Shown here piece by piece: positions 55,173 through 64,000 of a stretch of 64,000 nt of DNA. Each line of letters starts with the position of its first letter. Position 1 is the first letter of the stretch. The translations under genes were made by a program, and so were the position numbers. This DNA comes from Apodospora peruviana (lineage: Eukaryota; Ascomycota; Sordariomycetes; Sordariales; Lasiosphaeriaceae), in assembly GCA_033439685.1 (NCBI GenBank), contig JAUEDM010000007.1, forward strand, positions 3,338,501-3,402,500, read 5' to 3'. Below the pieces are notes generated by a model that was not told the DNA's origin, did no database searches, and saw only the letters and a program-made list of their open reading frames with translations.

Positions 55173-55939
55173 TCAACAACTTCTAGGCTTCCCATGCTTG
55201 GTGGAACGTCCCACGCCGGCACAACCCGGGTTCCAGACAAGGAAGGGGGAAATGGGACGGAAGCCTTGTGCTTCCTTGCCGGCGTGTTCCTTGGCTGCTT
55301 TGTCCACGTCTTTCTTGCTCCAGCCCAAGAAGATAGTTTGGGTTTTCGAACCGTGTTCTGTCGCATTGTGCAGGCCGCTAACCTTGGCAACAGCTTCACG
55401 AAATTGTGATGTGCGATGATTGCTGTCGCAGGGGTAGGGAATGCCAATGGGGGTGGTCGTCTTCTTCCGGTCAGGCTTGCCTGAGCGGTCAAGAAAATAC
55501 TTCTCCAAAACCCACTCCGGATGACCAGAGAGTTGTTCTTCGGACTGTGATTCGAGCCAGTCGGAGTGCATTTGGGCCTTCAGTATTTGGATGTGTTCAG
55601 GGACCTCATCGAGCTAAAATCATGCAGATCAGTTTTCATGGTTGTTTGTGTTGTGGTATTGTTGGATCTTACCTTCCCAGCTTGCAACATCTTTTTCAGC
55701 AGCAGGGTACCGTTGCCAGAAAACTGGCTTTCATCGAACTGCACACCATAGTGTTGAAGCTGACCGCGGACAAAGCCCCATCTCTGTACCATCTGTCCTC
55801 CCTCGTATGTCATTTTCGGCAGAAGCATGGCTTTGAGGCGGGCGCTGGTCACACGCTCCACGTCATTCTTGGCGTAAAACCTGCCATATTCGGAGGTGAA
55901 GTCATCGCGGGTAATCCTATCGCGAGTGTAGAAAGACAT
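55173..55939 (-). CDS. Hypothetical protein (two exons)
   Basis: Model complement(join(55173..55613,55673..55939)), 235 aa; 59-nt intron (donor GTAAGA, acceptor TTTTAG), phase 0, joining MLQAGK to LDEVPEHIQILKAQ. Starts MSFYTRDRITRDDFTSEYGR. The sequence is mixed alpha/charged, without signal peptide, membrane span or Cys motif; the C-terminal half carries DKKTTTPIGI-like basic stretches and a segment FLGWSKKDVDKAAKEHAGKE. The clean intron and continuous coding character over both exons support a real gene. I do not recognise the family. Confidence 0.68.
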
Positions 55940-56759
55940 CTCAGCTAGGAGAGTGAGGATGGGCTCCCAGGTCCTTGCTGTTGATGTTCGAATGGATGCA
56001 GTGGCAAGATGTTTCAACCAAACATGTTTGATGAAGAAAAAGAGTTGAAAACAATGAGATTCAAAGGTTATGATTTTCCCACCCTGCTTGTGCTGTGACT
56101 GTCGTGTCTGCTGCTGCATGCACTACTCCGTAGATAGCGAACAGATTAGCAGGATGGATGTAATTTATTTCGCCCGGAGGCACTAAGCTAAAGGACCTAT
56201 GCACGCTAACTACATTCGGTTCATCCAATTCTGCCATTGTCTTGTCCAAGCCCTCGACTTTTGCACCTTCAGGCCACCCGACGCCTCTTGTCGTATTATT
56301 AGCAGATCGACTGGGAGTTTATATTCTCCAAGTTTTCAGCGTCCTATCTTCAGCAGCTAAAGCAGGATCTGCTGGTTGAGGCTACGTGGGCCCCTTGGTC
56401 AAGTTCTCTTACTGCGATGCATCTATTCTCTGTGCGTCCAAATCCAGTCTTCCCGTTGACATGGCATACGTGATTGTTGCCCAAACTACCTTCATGTCTG
56501 GCGACCATTTCTTGGGGTCCGATGGCGCTTTTCCTCCCAGACACAACGAGAGAGCATGATGGGCTAATGACAGACCAACCCGAAAACGCTGGGCGCCCGC
56601 GCCAAAAGTACCTCCACACACAAATATCTGTGCGCAATGTGCGCAAAGGTACTTTTGGGGCGGACACCACCAGTTTTGCAAGTCCCCAAAACGGCAAATT
56701 ATTTCCCTCAACAAAACAATACACTAAGATAGTGAACAAATCAATCTTGACAAGGAAAC
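55940..56759. other. Intergenic, nothing recognised
   Basis: Promoter of the hypothetical gene and 3' flank of the GH2 gene. Minus frames at 56350-56871 lack any domain. Confidence 0.45.
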
Positions 56760-59438
56760 TTAGGAAAGCCCCAACGTAAACTTGGCCACATTCTTCCCGC
56801 TGATCTGTACTGCTGCCGGGACCGCACCCCCCATGCTCTTGACCGTCAGCGTCAGCTTCTCCTTCGGCCATAGCGTAACATAGTTATCTGACCAGGTCAG
56901 AGGTACCACATCCTGTCCCTTCGTATCCACAAGGTTCAGAATGATAAAGAACGCCGGCACCGACGACTTGTTCTCCAGCGTCACGGCCGCCATTCCAGCC
57001 CCGGCGCTCGTCTTTGTTACCGTGGCGGTGACATTGGCAGCCGCCAGCTTGTTGAGAGCCGTGTAATCGGCAAACTTGGTCACCGGCGTCACGTACCACT
57101 CCGAGTTTTCCCAGTCGAGCGTGTCGATCGCCTTGGAAATCCAGTACACATTGCGGCTGAGCACGGCTCCCTTGTCGTCTGAGAGTGCCAGACGCAGAAA
57201 CACGACATCCTTGATGTTGTTCAGTGCTTTCGTAAGAGACACGATGCTTTTGCTGGTGTTTGGTGTGGTCGACGCCGAGACGGTGGTGTTGTACGTAACC
57301 TTGCCTGACGTGTCAATCACTTGCACGTCAACACTTCTCGCGCCCTTCTTGTCAAGCGAGTGATTGACGAGGTACACCGCCTTGTGTGCATAGTCATAAG
57401 CCACATGCTCCAGCCTCATGCCGACTTTTGTGCCAAAATAGCCTCCCGCCGGATGCATGTAGTAGTCCCAGATGTTCCAATGCAAGCTGGGAAAGGCAGC
57501 GGTCAACATCCAGTAGATGACACCGGTGGCAGGACGTTTGGCGTTCCACATAGCTGAGAATCCCTCGAACTCAGCACGGTTTGCCTCATAGTCCATAATT
57601 TGAGTCTTGATGAGATAGTCCTCCAACGATGTTGGTGCTCCCCATCGTTTCCAGAGCGCATTGTTGAAGATCTTCCGGGTGTGAAAGGACGAGGTGTCCG
57701 TCGACATGTGGAACAACTCCTTGTTGGGATTCTTCCACAGGTCATCTAGATCGGATGGTGAGAGGAATTTCTTCAGACTCGAGAGATCAGGTGTTGATCC
57801 GCCGGCGCTCTGTTCAGACCCGAGACCGAAGGCCGCGCCGAGTCGGCTATCCGACGGCTCGGTATCATACCAATAGTTCGGGGGCACCCAGTCGTAAGGC
57901 CCTTCCATCTTGAGTCCAGAGGGTCCGAGAAGGGCGGGATAGCTGCGCTTCGACGCCGAGGCAATGATGGGTACTTGCCAGTCTGCGGCTTTTAATGTGT
58001 TGACGTACATTGGGGTGGCCTTGTCGTCAGGCCAGTAATCGCTTCCTATCAAGAAGACCAACATGCTTGGATGGGTTTGCATCATGGCCGCATCATGCGC
58101 CATGCTCGCGTTTGCCGTCACGTAGTCAGCGTCAACCCAAACTGGTGTCGGCACCGCCAAATCGTTGTTGTAGCTCCAAGCCTCCCACTTATCACAACAC
58201 TCCCAGCCAGCCATGACCATCAAACCGAGGCGGTCTGCAACTTCGTAGAACTCGGGGTGTTCGTTTTTGCCTTCGAGCCTCACCGTATTGAAGCCGAGAT
58301 CAAGTTGATACTTGGCTTCGGCCTCCCATTTGGCCTTATCCCACCGCAGGAACATGTCAGGTGCATAACCACCACCAAGAACTTGGAAACGTTGTCCATT
58401 GACGGTGAACTCGGTGTCGTTGAATGCATTCACCTGGGATGTGACAGTGCGGAAGCCAAACTTGCCCGCGGAAAAGTCAGAGATGGCTCCGTCAGAGGTC
58501 GTGACGGTCAAATTGGCCTTGTAGAGCGGTTGTTCGCCCCAGCGCGCTGGCCACCAGATCGTGGGCTTCTGAACGACGTTGGTGAGGACAATATCTGTGG
58601 TCGAAAGTGGCGCGAGGGTGACTGTTTTGGTCCAGACAAGAGGCTCACCGCCGGCCTCAGCTGCAATGAGACCTGACGCGGTGATGGTGACGGCCGTCTT
58701 TTCGAGATTCTGCGCCTTTGCCTTGAGCGTGACGTTGGCGGGTTGGCTGCCCAGGGATGCGCCAAGCTGGGTCACGACTCGCAACGGTCCCAGAGCCACA
58801 GATCCTGTCTGCTTGACCTCCACGTCTCGCCACACACCTGTGCCATTATCTGCGGGCCACGGATTCCAGTCCACCCAACCCAGTGCAAAATCGTAGTAGT
58901 AGCTGGTCGGGTGTGCCTGGATAACCAGGGCATTCGTCTTGTCGGAAATGTCGGTAATGTCGTAGGTATGGCCACCATATGCTCCGACCTGGAAACTCTT
59001 GTCGGCCACCTGTTTGCCGTTTAGGTAGATATCGGCACGCGAGGTGATGCCGTTGGTTTGGAGGAAGAAGTGCCTGCCTGGTGCAGGATCGAGGGCAAAC
59101 TCTTGTCGGTACAGCCAAGGAACAGTAAACTGCTTCGCATCGACGGTGCGGAGGTTGTCCGAGTAAAACAGGTGGGTGTCGTTGTAAAAACCGGACTCAA
59201 TCAGACAGCCCATGAGGGTGCATTTGGAGGACTTGACGTGGTGCCATGACGACGTATCGACGCCTGTTTTCGAGAGCGCGGTCAAATCATTTCCTGTCTT
59301 TGCTGATGATTGGAGATCCCAGGATGGAATTGCTGCGATTTCACCCGGTGTGGAAACCAGAGCAGCGCCTGCCATTCTCAACAGGCCAAGGGCGATGCCG
59401 GACAGCGCGAGGGGCGCCTTCCATTCTCTGAGGTGCAT
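56760..59438 (-). CDS. Secreted GH2 exo-beta-D-glucosaminidase
   Basis: Intronless, 892 aa. Signal peptide MHLREWKAPLALSGIALGLLRMAGAA. GH2 order: sugar-binding beta domain (RADIYLNGKQVADKSFQVGAY), immunoglobulin-like domain, then the TIM barrel beginning FQVLGGGYAPDMFLRWDK with FNTVRLEGKNEHPEFYEVAD. The pattern FLIGSDYWPDD places the catalytic acid at Asp467 in a Ser-Asp pair instead of the Asn-Glu of most GH2 enzymes. This is the mark of the exo-glucosaminidase branch (bacterial CsxA, fungal Gls/GlcNase); the nucleophile is then Glu542 in GLGSEQSAGG. C-terminal beta domains complete the usual length. It removes glucosamine from the non-reducing end of chitosan and its oligomers outside the cell, fitting turnover of own or prey walls. 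Very secure at family level. Confidence 0.93.
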   Translation of the reverse strand: MHLREWKAPLALSGIALGLLRMAGAALVSTPGEIAAIPSWDLQSSAKTGNDLTALSKTGVDTSSWHHVKSSKCTLMGCLIESGFYNDTHLFYSDNLRTVDAKQFTVPWLYRQEFALDPAPGRHFFLQTNGITSRADIYLNGKQVADKSFQVGAYGGHTYDITDISDKTNALVIQAHPTSYYYDFALGWVDWNPWPADNGTGVWRDVEVKQTGSVALGPLRVVTQLGASLGSQPANVTLKAKAQNLEKTAVTITASGLIAAEAGGEPLVWTKTVTLAPLSTTDIVLTNVVQKPTIWWPARWGEQPLYKANLTVTTSDGAISDFSAGKFGFRTVTSQVNAFNDTEFTVNGQRFQVLGGGYAPDMFLRWDKAKWEAEAKYQLDLGFNTVRLEGKNEHPEFYEVADRLGLMVMAGWECCDKWEAWSYNNDLAVPTPVWVDADYVTANASMAHDAAMMQTHPSMLVFLIGSDYWPDDKATPMYVNTLKAADWQVPIIASASKRSYPALLGPSGLKMEGPYDWVPPNYWYDTEPSDSRLGAAFGLGSEQSAGGSTPDLSSLKKFLSPSDLDDLWKNPNKELFHMSTDTSSFHTRKIFNNALWKRWGAPTSLEDYLIKTQIMDYEANRAEFEGFSAMWNAKRPATGVIYWMLTAAFPSLHWNIWDYYMHPAGGYFGTKVGMRLEHVAYDYAHKAVYLVNHSLDKKGARSVDVQVIDTSGKVTYNTTVSASTTPNTSKSIVSLTKALNNIKDVVFLRLALSDDKGAVLSRNVYWISKAIDTLDWENSEWYVTPVTKFADYTALNKLAAANVTATVTKTSAGAGMAAVTLENKSSVPAFFIILNLVDTKGQDVVPLTWSDNYVTLWPKEKLTLTVKSMGGAVPAAVQISGKNVAKFTLGLS

Positions 59439-60494
59439 TGTGTGCTTGTTTCAGGCCAAGGTCGCTCCTGTCAAAACCCAGAAGACCGCCATCGTCATTA
59501 CATCATCACGGCGGACGGGAAGGAGCATCCATTTATCTGTTTCTCTCCGATGTCCGATCTCGCCCATTGCGTTCTGGGCCTTTGGTGCCATCAAGGTGTC
59601 AGCCGAGATGGTGTATCCACAGTGAACCATAAGTGACTTGCGTGGGTTTCATTTACATCTGGTTGCCTCCCGTCCCTACAGTGACGTCCAAACAGGTGAG
59701 TTTCCCTTCTTCCCCGCACCCCGAATTAAACGTTACATAGTGGTCCAGTCCTTGGAGTCCTCTTTTCTGCCCATTCGATAGTAGACGACCAGTCGCTTGT
59801 TTCAACATATATTGACTGCTCTCCAACCCACGGGACACTGCTATAAGCTTCGCGTCACCAAGCTTGCTGTTACGTATCTGCAAGCCGACAAATTCGGAAA
59901 CCCAGATGATCTGCAATCAGCCTCCGACCTTCCCAGACGGGCACAGCCAGGGCCCTTCTCCACATTCACCTTCCCTATTCCATGTCCAGCACAAGACGGA
60001 TAAAGTTGAGATTTGCACCCTACAAAGTTCTTGATATTAATTGGCCTTGACAGCACGAGTCCACGAGGAATGACCACAGCATATTGCTTGCACCACTGCC
60101 ACCAAGAATATCTTCAAACCGTGAGGCTATCAAGCTGATAGATAGCTTCGTGCATTTGATACCTTCCTTTCCAGGTACCCCTTTTATTAAAATGATAAAC
60201 CCGACAGCGTCTGGAGGTAAACCGTACCCGCATTGTTCCCATCTCGAATTCCAGTCACAAATCATCCCACCCACCAAGCCAAGCATGGCAAACACCACCA
60301 AGATCATTTGCCAGTTAAGATGCAGTGCGATGATTAGACAACAACTGCTTTGTCTGCTTCTTTCCCCATGCTACAAAAATGACAAATACGGGACCACATG
60401 GGACACATGGGATCGTTGCTAGATCAAAGTTGGCGGACTGCGTTTGTGGCAACACAAAGGGCGAGTTGAGACAAATATCCTCAACAAAAACAAA
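59439..60494. other. 1-kb intergenic
   Basis: GH2 promoter. A 95-codon minus frame at 60020-60307 starts with a hydrophobic segment (MILVVFAMLGLVGGMI) and might be a small secreted or membrane peptide, but has no other support and is not called. Confidence 0.45.
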
Positions 60495-60598
60495 GGCAAG
60501 ATGGCCGAGCGGTCTAAGGCGCTGTGTTCAGGAAAACTCTCGAGTTCTCTAGAGTATCGCAGTCCGAAAGGGCGTGGGTTCGAATCCCACTCTTGTCA
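60495..60598 (+). tRNA. tRNA-Leu(CAG) with canonical 24-nt intron
   Basis: Acceptor GGCAAGA pairs with TCTTGTC (60591-60597), discriminator A. Anticodon stem CTGTG/CGCAG, anticodon CAG at 60529-60531, intron 60533-60556 at the 37/38 site. A long variable arm (TCCGAAAGGG) marks it as class II; T arm GTGGG-TTCGAAT-CCCAC. Confidence 0.93.
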
Positions 60599-61120
60599 TG
60601 ATGTGTTTCCTTGATCCACATCCAGGATGTGTTTCTTCGATCCACTTTCGCCTTCATCGATGGCGTGTTTCAACGAGTTGATAAGCAACTTATATTAACC
60701 TTTTGCCAAGCTGAAAGAGAGCTCGAGTGCGAGAGCTGGGCCGAGCCGTCGAGGGGGAGACCCCGGAAACGTGGCTGGGAGAGCTTAGGGCTTGATGTCA
60801 ATGGACGCGTGCCGAGGTTTTATCGAGCTCGCTCAAGTCTGCCACCCAGTCCAGCCTTGCCAGCCGCCCGGGATTATATTCACGGCCTCTGACTCCAGAA
60901 GAGAAGGGTTCTACCGCATCCCGAGAGGCGACTGGGGAGGCCGGCGGGAGTCCCAGGCCTTAAAAACAAGCCCGTATTAATTAAATAAGAGCCAGCCTTC
61001 CCAATTGTCCTTCCTTAATATGTCACCGTCTACTGGATTCCTGTCAACCTTGAAGCATATAAAATCACCTTTCCTTTTTTTTCTTCCAAACTAAACTCAA
61101 AGGAAGCATATTAAATGTCC
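60599..61120. other. Intergenic, nothing recognised
   Basis: A short imperfect direct repeat (GATGTGTTTC...GATCCAC, about 60601-60645) follows the tRNA. No gene. Confidence 0.45.
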
Positions 61121-62240
61121 TTAGAACAGCAAAGCAACACATGCCCAAGCAACCGGCAATAGGGAAAATCCAGTCGCAGCCGCTCCAGCCGTCACCGCCG
61201 TGCTCGTAGGCTTACTTTCCATTGTACTCGTCGCCATTATCTCCGTCGTAGCGCTGGCGTTTGTACTCGTCGCCATCGCCGAAGTCATGGCGCTGGTGCT
61301 AGTAGCACTCATAGGCGGAAAGACCGACTCATACTTACCACAGGTGCTATTGGGAGACAGTGGGCAGTCCTCGGCGACACAGATGGATTGCAGGTGCGGA
61401 CCCTGTGTCGGGATGACTGTCGTGGGCGGCGCACATCGAATGCCGAAGAGAGAGTTGAGAGCGACGCCGACGGCGGTGATGTCATCCTTCGCTACGCCGA
61501 ACGACGCCGCGGCGAGGGCAACCTGCTGGACAAAGTAGCCCACCTCTTCTGGACCTAGGTCCATGAACTTGTGGACTTGGTACATGGACGCGTCGCCACC
61601 GTATGAAGAGAAGGCGCCGCCCATTCCGTATTCGGAGCAGCGAAGAAGGGCGCCGAAGAATTGGTAGAGATGAGTTAGGAGGAAACTGTTATTACCAGGT
61701 AGGTAAGTAACAGGTCAGGCTATGTTGTGGGAACATTGAAGGAGAGGCAATGGTGTGTAAGGTACCTGACTTACTATTGATTAGAGGTCGTGTCGTTGGC
61801 AGGCATGTTCTTCTTTATCGGCTCCGCGCCTCCTCCATCGAGGAAGTTGACGGATGTCCCGGATGTGCCTCCCTGGTTTGTTGACAGAAACTCGCCGGTA
61901 AAGTAGGGCACGAGGTTAACCGCCTTGCCGTTGAATTCGCCTGCGGCTAGGATTCCTGGGACGACGACGCCTACGTTTGGTTTCGTATCTTGAAAAACCC
62001 GGGGCGTTAATCGCTGACGGGACCTGAGGATGGGAAGAAGTAAGGCCACTCACAGTTGCCAATGACGACAGTGTTCACCAATACTGTGAGGAGGGTCAAT
62101 TGGTTCTCTGCCGTGTTGTTCTTGAGCACTGCTGCCGTGTAATAGTCACAGATGGATGTGTCGGTCAGCCGCTGTGCAGAGGCAACTTGAAAGCTACCTG
62201 CCGCAGCAGCGGCGCTCAGTAAGGTATGCTTGAAGTGCAT
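61121..62240 (-). CDS. GPI-anchored cell-surface protein of a conserved fungal family
   Basis: Model complement(join(61121..61685,61775..61988,62054..62240)), 321 aa; introns 65 and 87 nt. Splicing yields VVIGNYTKPNVGVVVPGIL and NDTTSNQYFLLTHLYQFFGA, continuous with a family pattern I recognise in many ascomycetes (CDYYTAAVLKNNTAENQ, NLVPYFTGEFLSTNQGGTSG, VNFLDGGGAEPIKKNMPAN, SMYQVHKFMDL, QVALAAASFGV, RCAPPTTVIP). Signal peptide MHFKHTLLSAAAAAGSFQVASA. After residue about 255 comes a Ser/Thr/Ala-rich stalk, then a hydrophobic C-terminus (GFSLLPVAWACVALLF) expected to be replaced by a GPI anchor. Wall or plasma-membrane surface protein; biochemical role unknown. Confidence 0.85.
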
Positions 62241-64000
62241 GTTCTCAACGTCGAGAGTGCTGGAGAGAGACTCAGAGAGTTGGTGATGGTATCAAAATTA
62301 GCAAGTCTTTGTTTAGAAAAGACTCGATACGTAGGTAATCGGTCAAGTATTTAAGATGGGAGCGCGAAGGGCCCGAATGAGGCTGGTCGTCTGGCTTCTG
62401 ACGACAGGAGGCTACCTGGACCCAGGCCTGGGAATTACACGACCAGATGACTTCCTTCGACTTTGTGTGACACTGTCTCTAGAGTCTCTGCCTGCTAGTC
62501 CCAATGAAGGTCTAGATCAACCGGGATCGCGTGTATCCGCCGGAGCATACAAATCCCGAAATGTTGGCTGGCACCCCACGTCATACTTCCAGGCCTAGTA
62601 CCAATGGAGAGAGACCTTTAAACTCGACCGTCCATTGCTCAAGTCCAACTACCCAGTGGATTGGAACTTTGACAGAGTCTCGTCAGCTCCCGCTGTCCTT
62701 CAAACTCCCGAGCCAATGGGAACCCGTTCAGGACTGCACTGAGGCTGATTTACGCCAGAGCTATTCCGTAAGGGATCTAGTGCTAAGTGTGTGTCTCGGT
62801 GGATCCACGATCCGTAGATCTAGTGTAAGATACACCTATCGTCTGCAATTGGTGGCTATCGCGAGTACTGATATCAGCCTCGCAGCCGCGCAAGGTACAA
62901 CTCAACAACAATGTCGGCACACCGCCTTGGCCCGCTCGCTCGCACCGTTGACAAGACATATTAGACCGAGGCTTTCCTATTGCGTGTACATGATTGGGAA
63001 GGCCTCAATGGTTCGTTATCAGTCCAGGACCAGTCCGGAAATAGGTCCATAAAGGGATTCAGTGCCAAGTGCTCTCTGTAGAGCATCTGTCATCTCCATG
63101 CTGAACTCAGGCGTCGGCATGGAGCCAATTGTCTGCAGCGAAGGCGCCTGGTATACTAGAAATCGGTGGTGGTGGTGTGAGCCCCGAGAGGATTGTGGCC
63201 AAGCAACAACGGCCCTGCTGCCAGCTGCTACGGAAGGCGGGCAACGAGAAGAAACGGCAGCAGAAACACGCCGCTGGGGAGGCTCTCGGGCCCGCTCGAG
63301 CTGGATCCGTCCGCTGCGCCTCTCTCACATAGCGGGCGTTGGTCATGAGGCACTAGATGACGAAGCTGCCCTCGTCGTCCTAGTTCCCGCCGACCGTCCG
63401 CCATCCGCCATGCACAGTTGTAACCCAATCCCATGCGCGGTCGGCCGGTCGCACTCCGGGGAGTGGACGGGCCAAAAGCACAGTTTGGACAAGACAAAAC
63501 GCCATAGCGCCCCATTGTATATGTGTTCTGGCATACTAGTAGGTCCATTGCACCAAGTATCGGTTTATCAGGAACATCCCCCGCCGCTACTTCTAATATC
63601 TTGGCTGAGATCTGGAACAGTTCATTACGCATCAATATTGCTCTCCAGTTCACAGTTGCTGCTTCCATTCCTACCTACATTCTGCCTTGGCCTCACTACC
63701 TAAATACAAGCAAATATTATGTAGGTAACACGGGCTACTGCCGAACATATAAGTGTGATGAGTGACACGCCGGATATTCTCGTCGGTTAACATGTTAACT
63801 ACCGTATAACGGTGCGTACCGCTCCGGCGGCCCGCAAATGAATGTTACTTAGGTACTGGTACCTCCCTGCCCTATAATGGCCATATAATTACAGCCTATG
63901 ATCGTGCATGCGCTCTCTCGAATCTCAACCGAACTCGAGTTGCTCCCATCAGAACGTGCGCACGCCTTACCAGTTCCACCACCACCACTAGACCAAGCGC
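62241..64000. other. 1.8-kb region without recognised gene
   Basis: Promoter of the GPI-protein gene followed by short frames on both strands (63062-63703 plus, 63228-63668 minus) lacking domains, signal peptides or splice structure. A gene may continue beyond the window. Confidence 0.4.

Overview
The window reads as nuclear DNA of a filamentous ascomycete (Pezizomycotina, most likely a Sordariomycete; inferred from gene content, not from a database match). The evidence is dense short genes on both strands, 48-90 nt GT-AG introns with CTAAC/CTGAC-like branch sites, tRNAs with canonical position-37/38 introns, and families largely restricted to these fungi: HET, NACHT/HeLo-like proteins, AA9, Hce2/Ecp2, DUF3292, DUF7580, 2EXR, and the fungal rhodopsin/SAT4 membrane family. 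Exon-intron models were built by hand from splice signals and reading frame.

Layout. 1-14 kb: class III aminotransferase, an unknown protein, tRNA-Thr, a cytosolic transglutaminase-like protein with a GC-AG intron, an Ecp2-like secreted protein, a Kex2-processed cysteine-rich secreted protein, a frameshifted C2H2 zinc-finger gene, and an AA9 lytic polysaccharide monooxygenase. 15-28 kb: a decayed HET gene, a 7-TM rhodopsin-fold protein and an amino-acid permease, separated by 3-kb gene-free stretches. 28-44 kb is an accessory 'self/non-self' region. It holds a NACHT NTPase, a GH30 glycosidase, a SET protein, a 970-residue C2H2/TPR protein divergently paired with a DUF7580 protein, an NB-ARC-TPR relic, a LIM-domain pseudogene and G-rich repeat arrays. 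44-64 kb: DUF3292 protein, phosphomannose isomerase, tRNA-Pro, a truncated NLP relic, a 2EXR protein, a WSC protein, an unknown protein, a GH2 exo-glucosaminidase, tRNA-Leu and a GPI-anchored protein.

Functionally the intact genes fall into secretion/wall and carbohydrate attack (AA9, GH30, GH2, WSC, GPI protein, Ecp2-like, 6-Cys protein), recognition/incompatibility (NACHT, C2H2-TPR, DUF7580, with HET/NB-ARC/LIM relics), and housekeeping (PMI, permease, tRNAs).

The most unusual object is at 30890-31020 (minus). It is a tRNA-Lys(CTT) gene split in the D-loop by a 58-nt segment with every hallmark of a spliceosomal intron (GTAAGA donor, CTAAC branch, CAG acceptor). Precise removal rebuilds a complete 73-nt tRNA with a matched A15-U48 Levitt pair.
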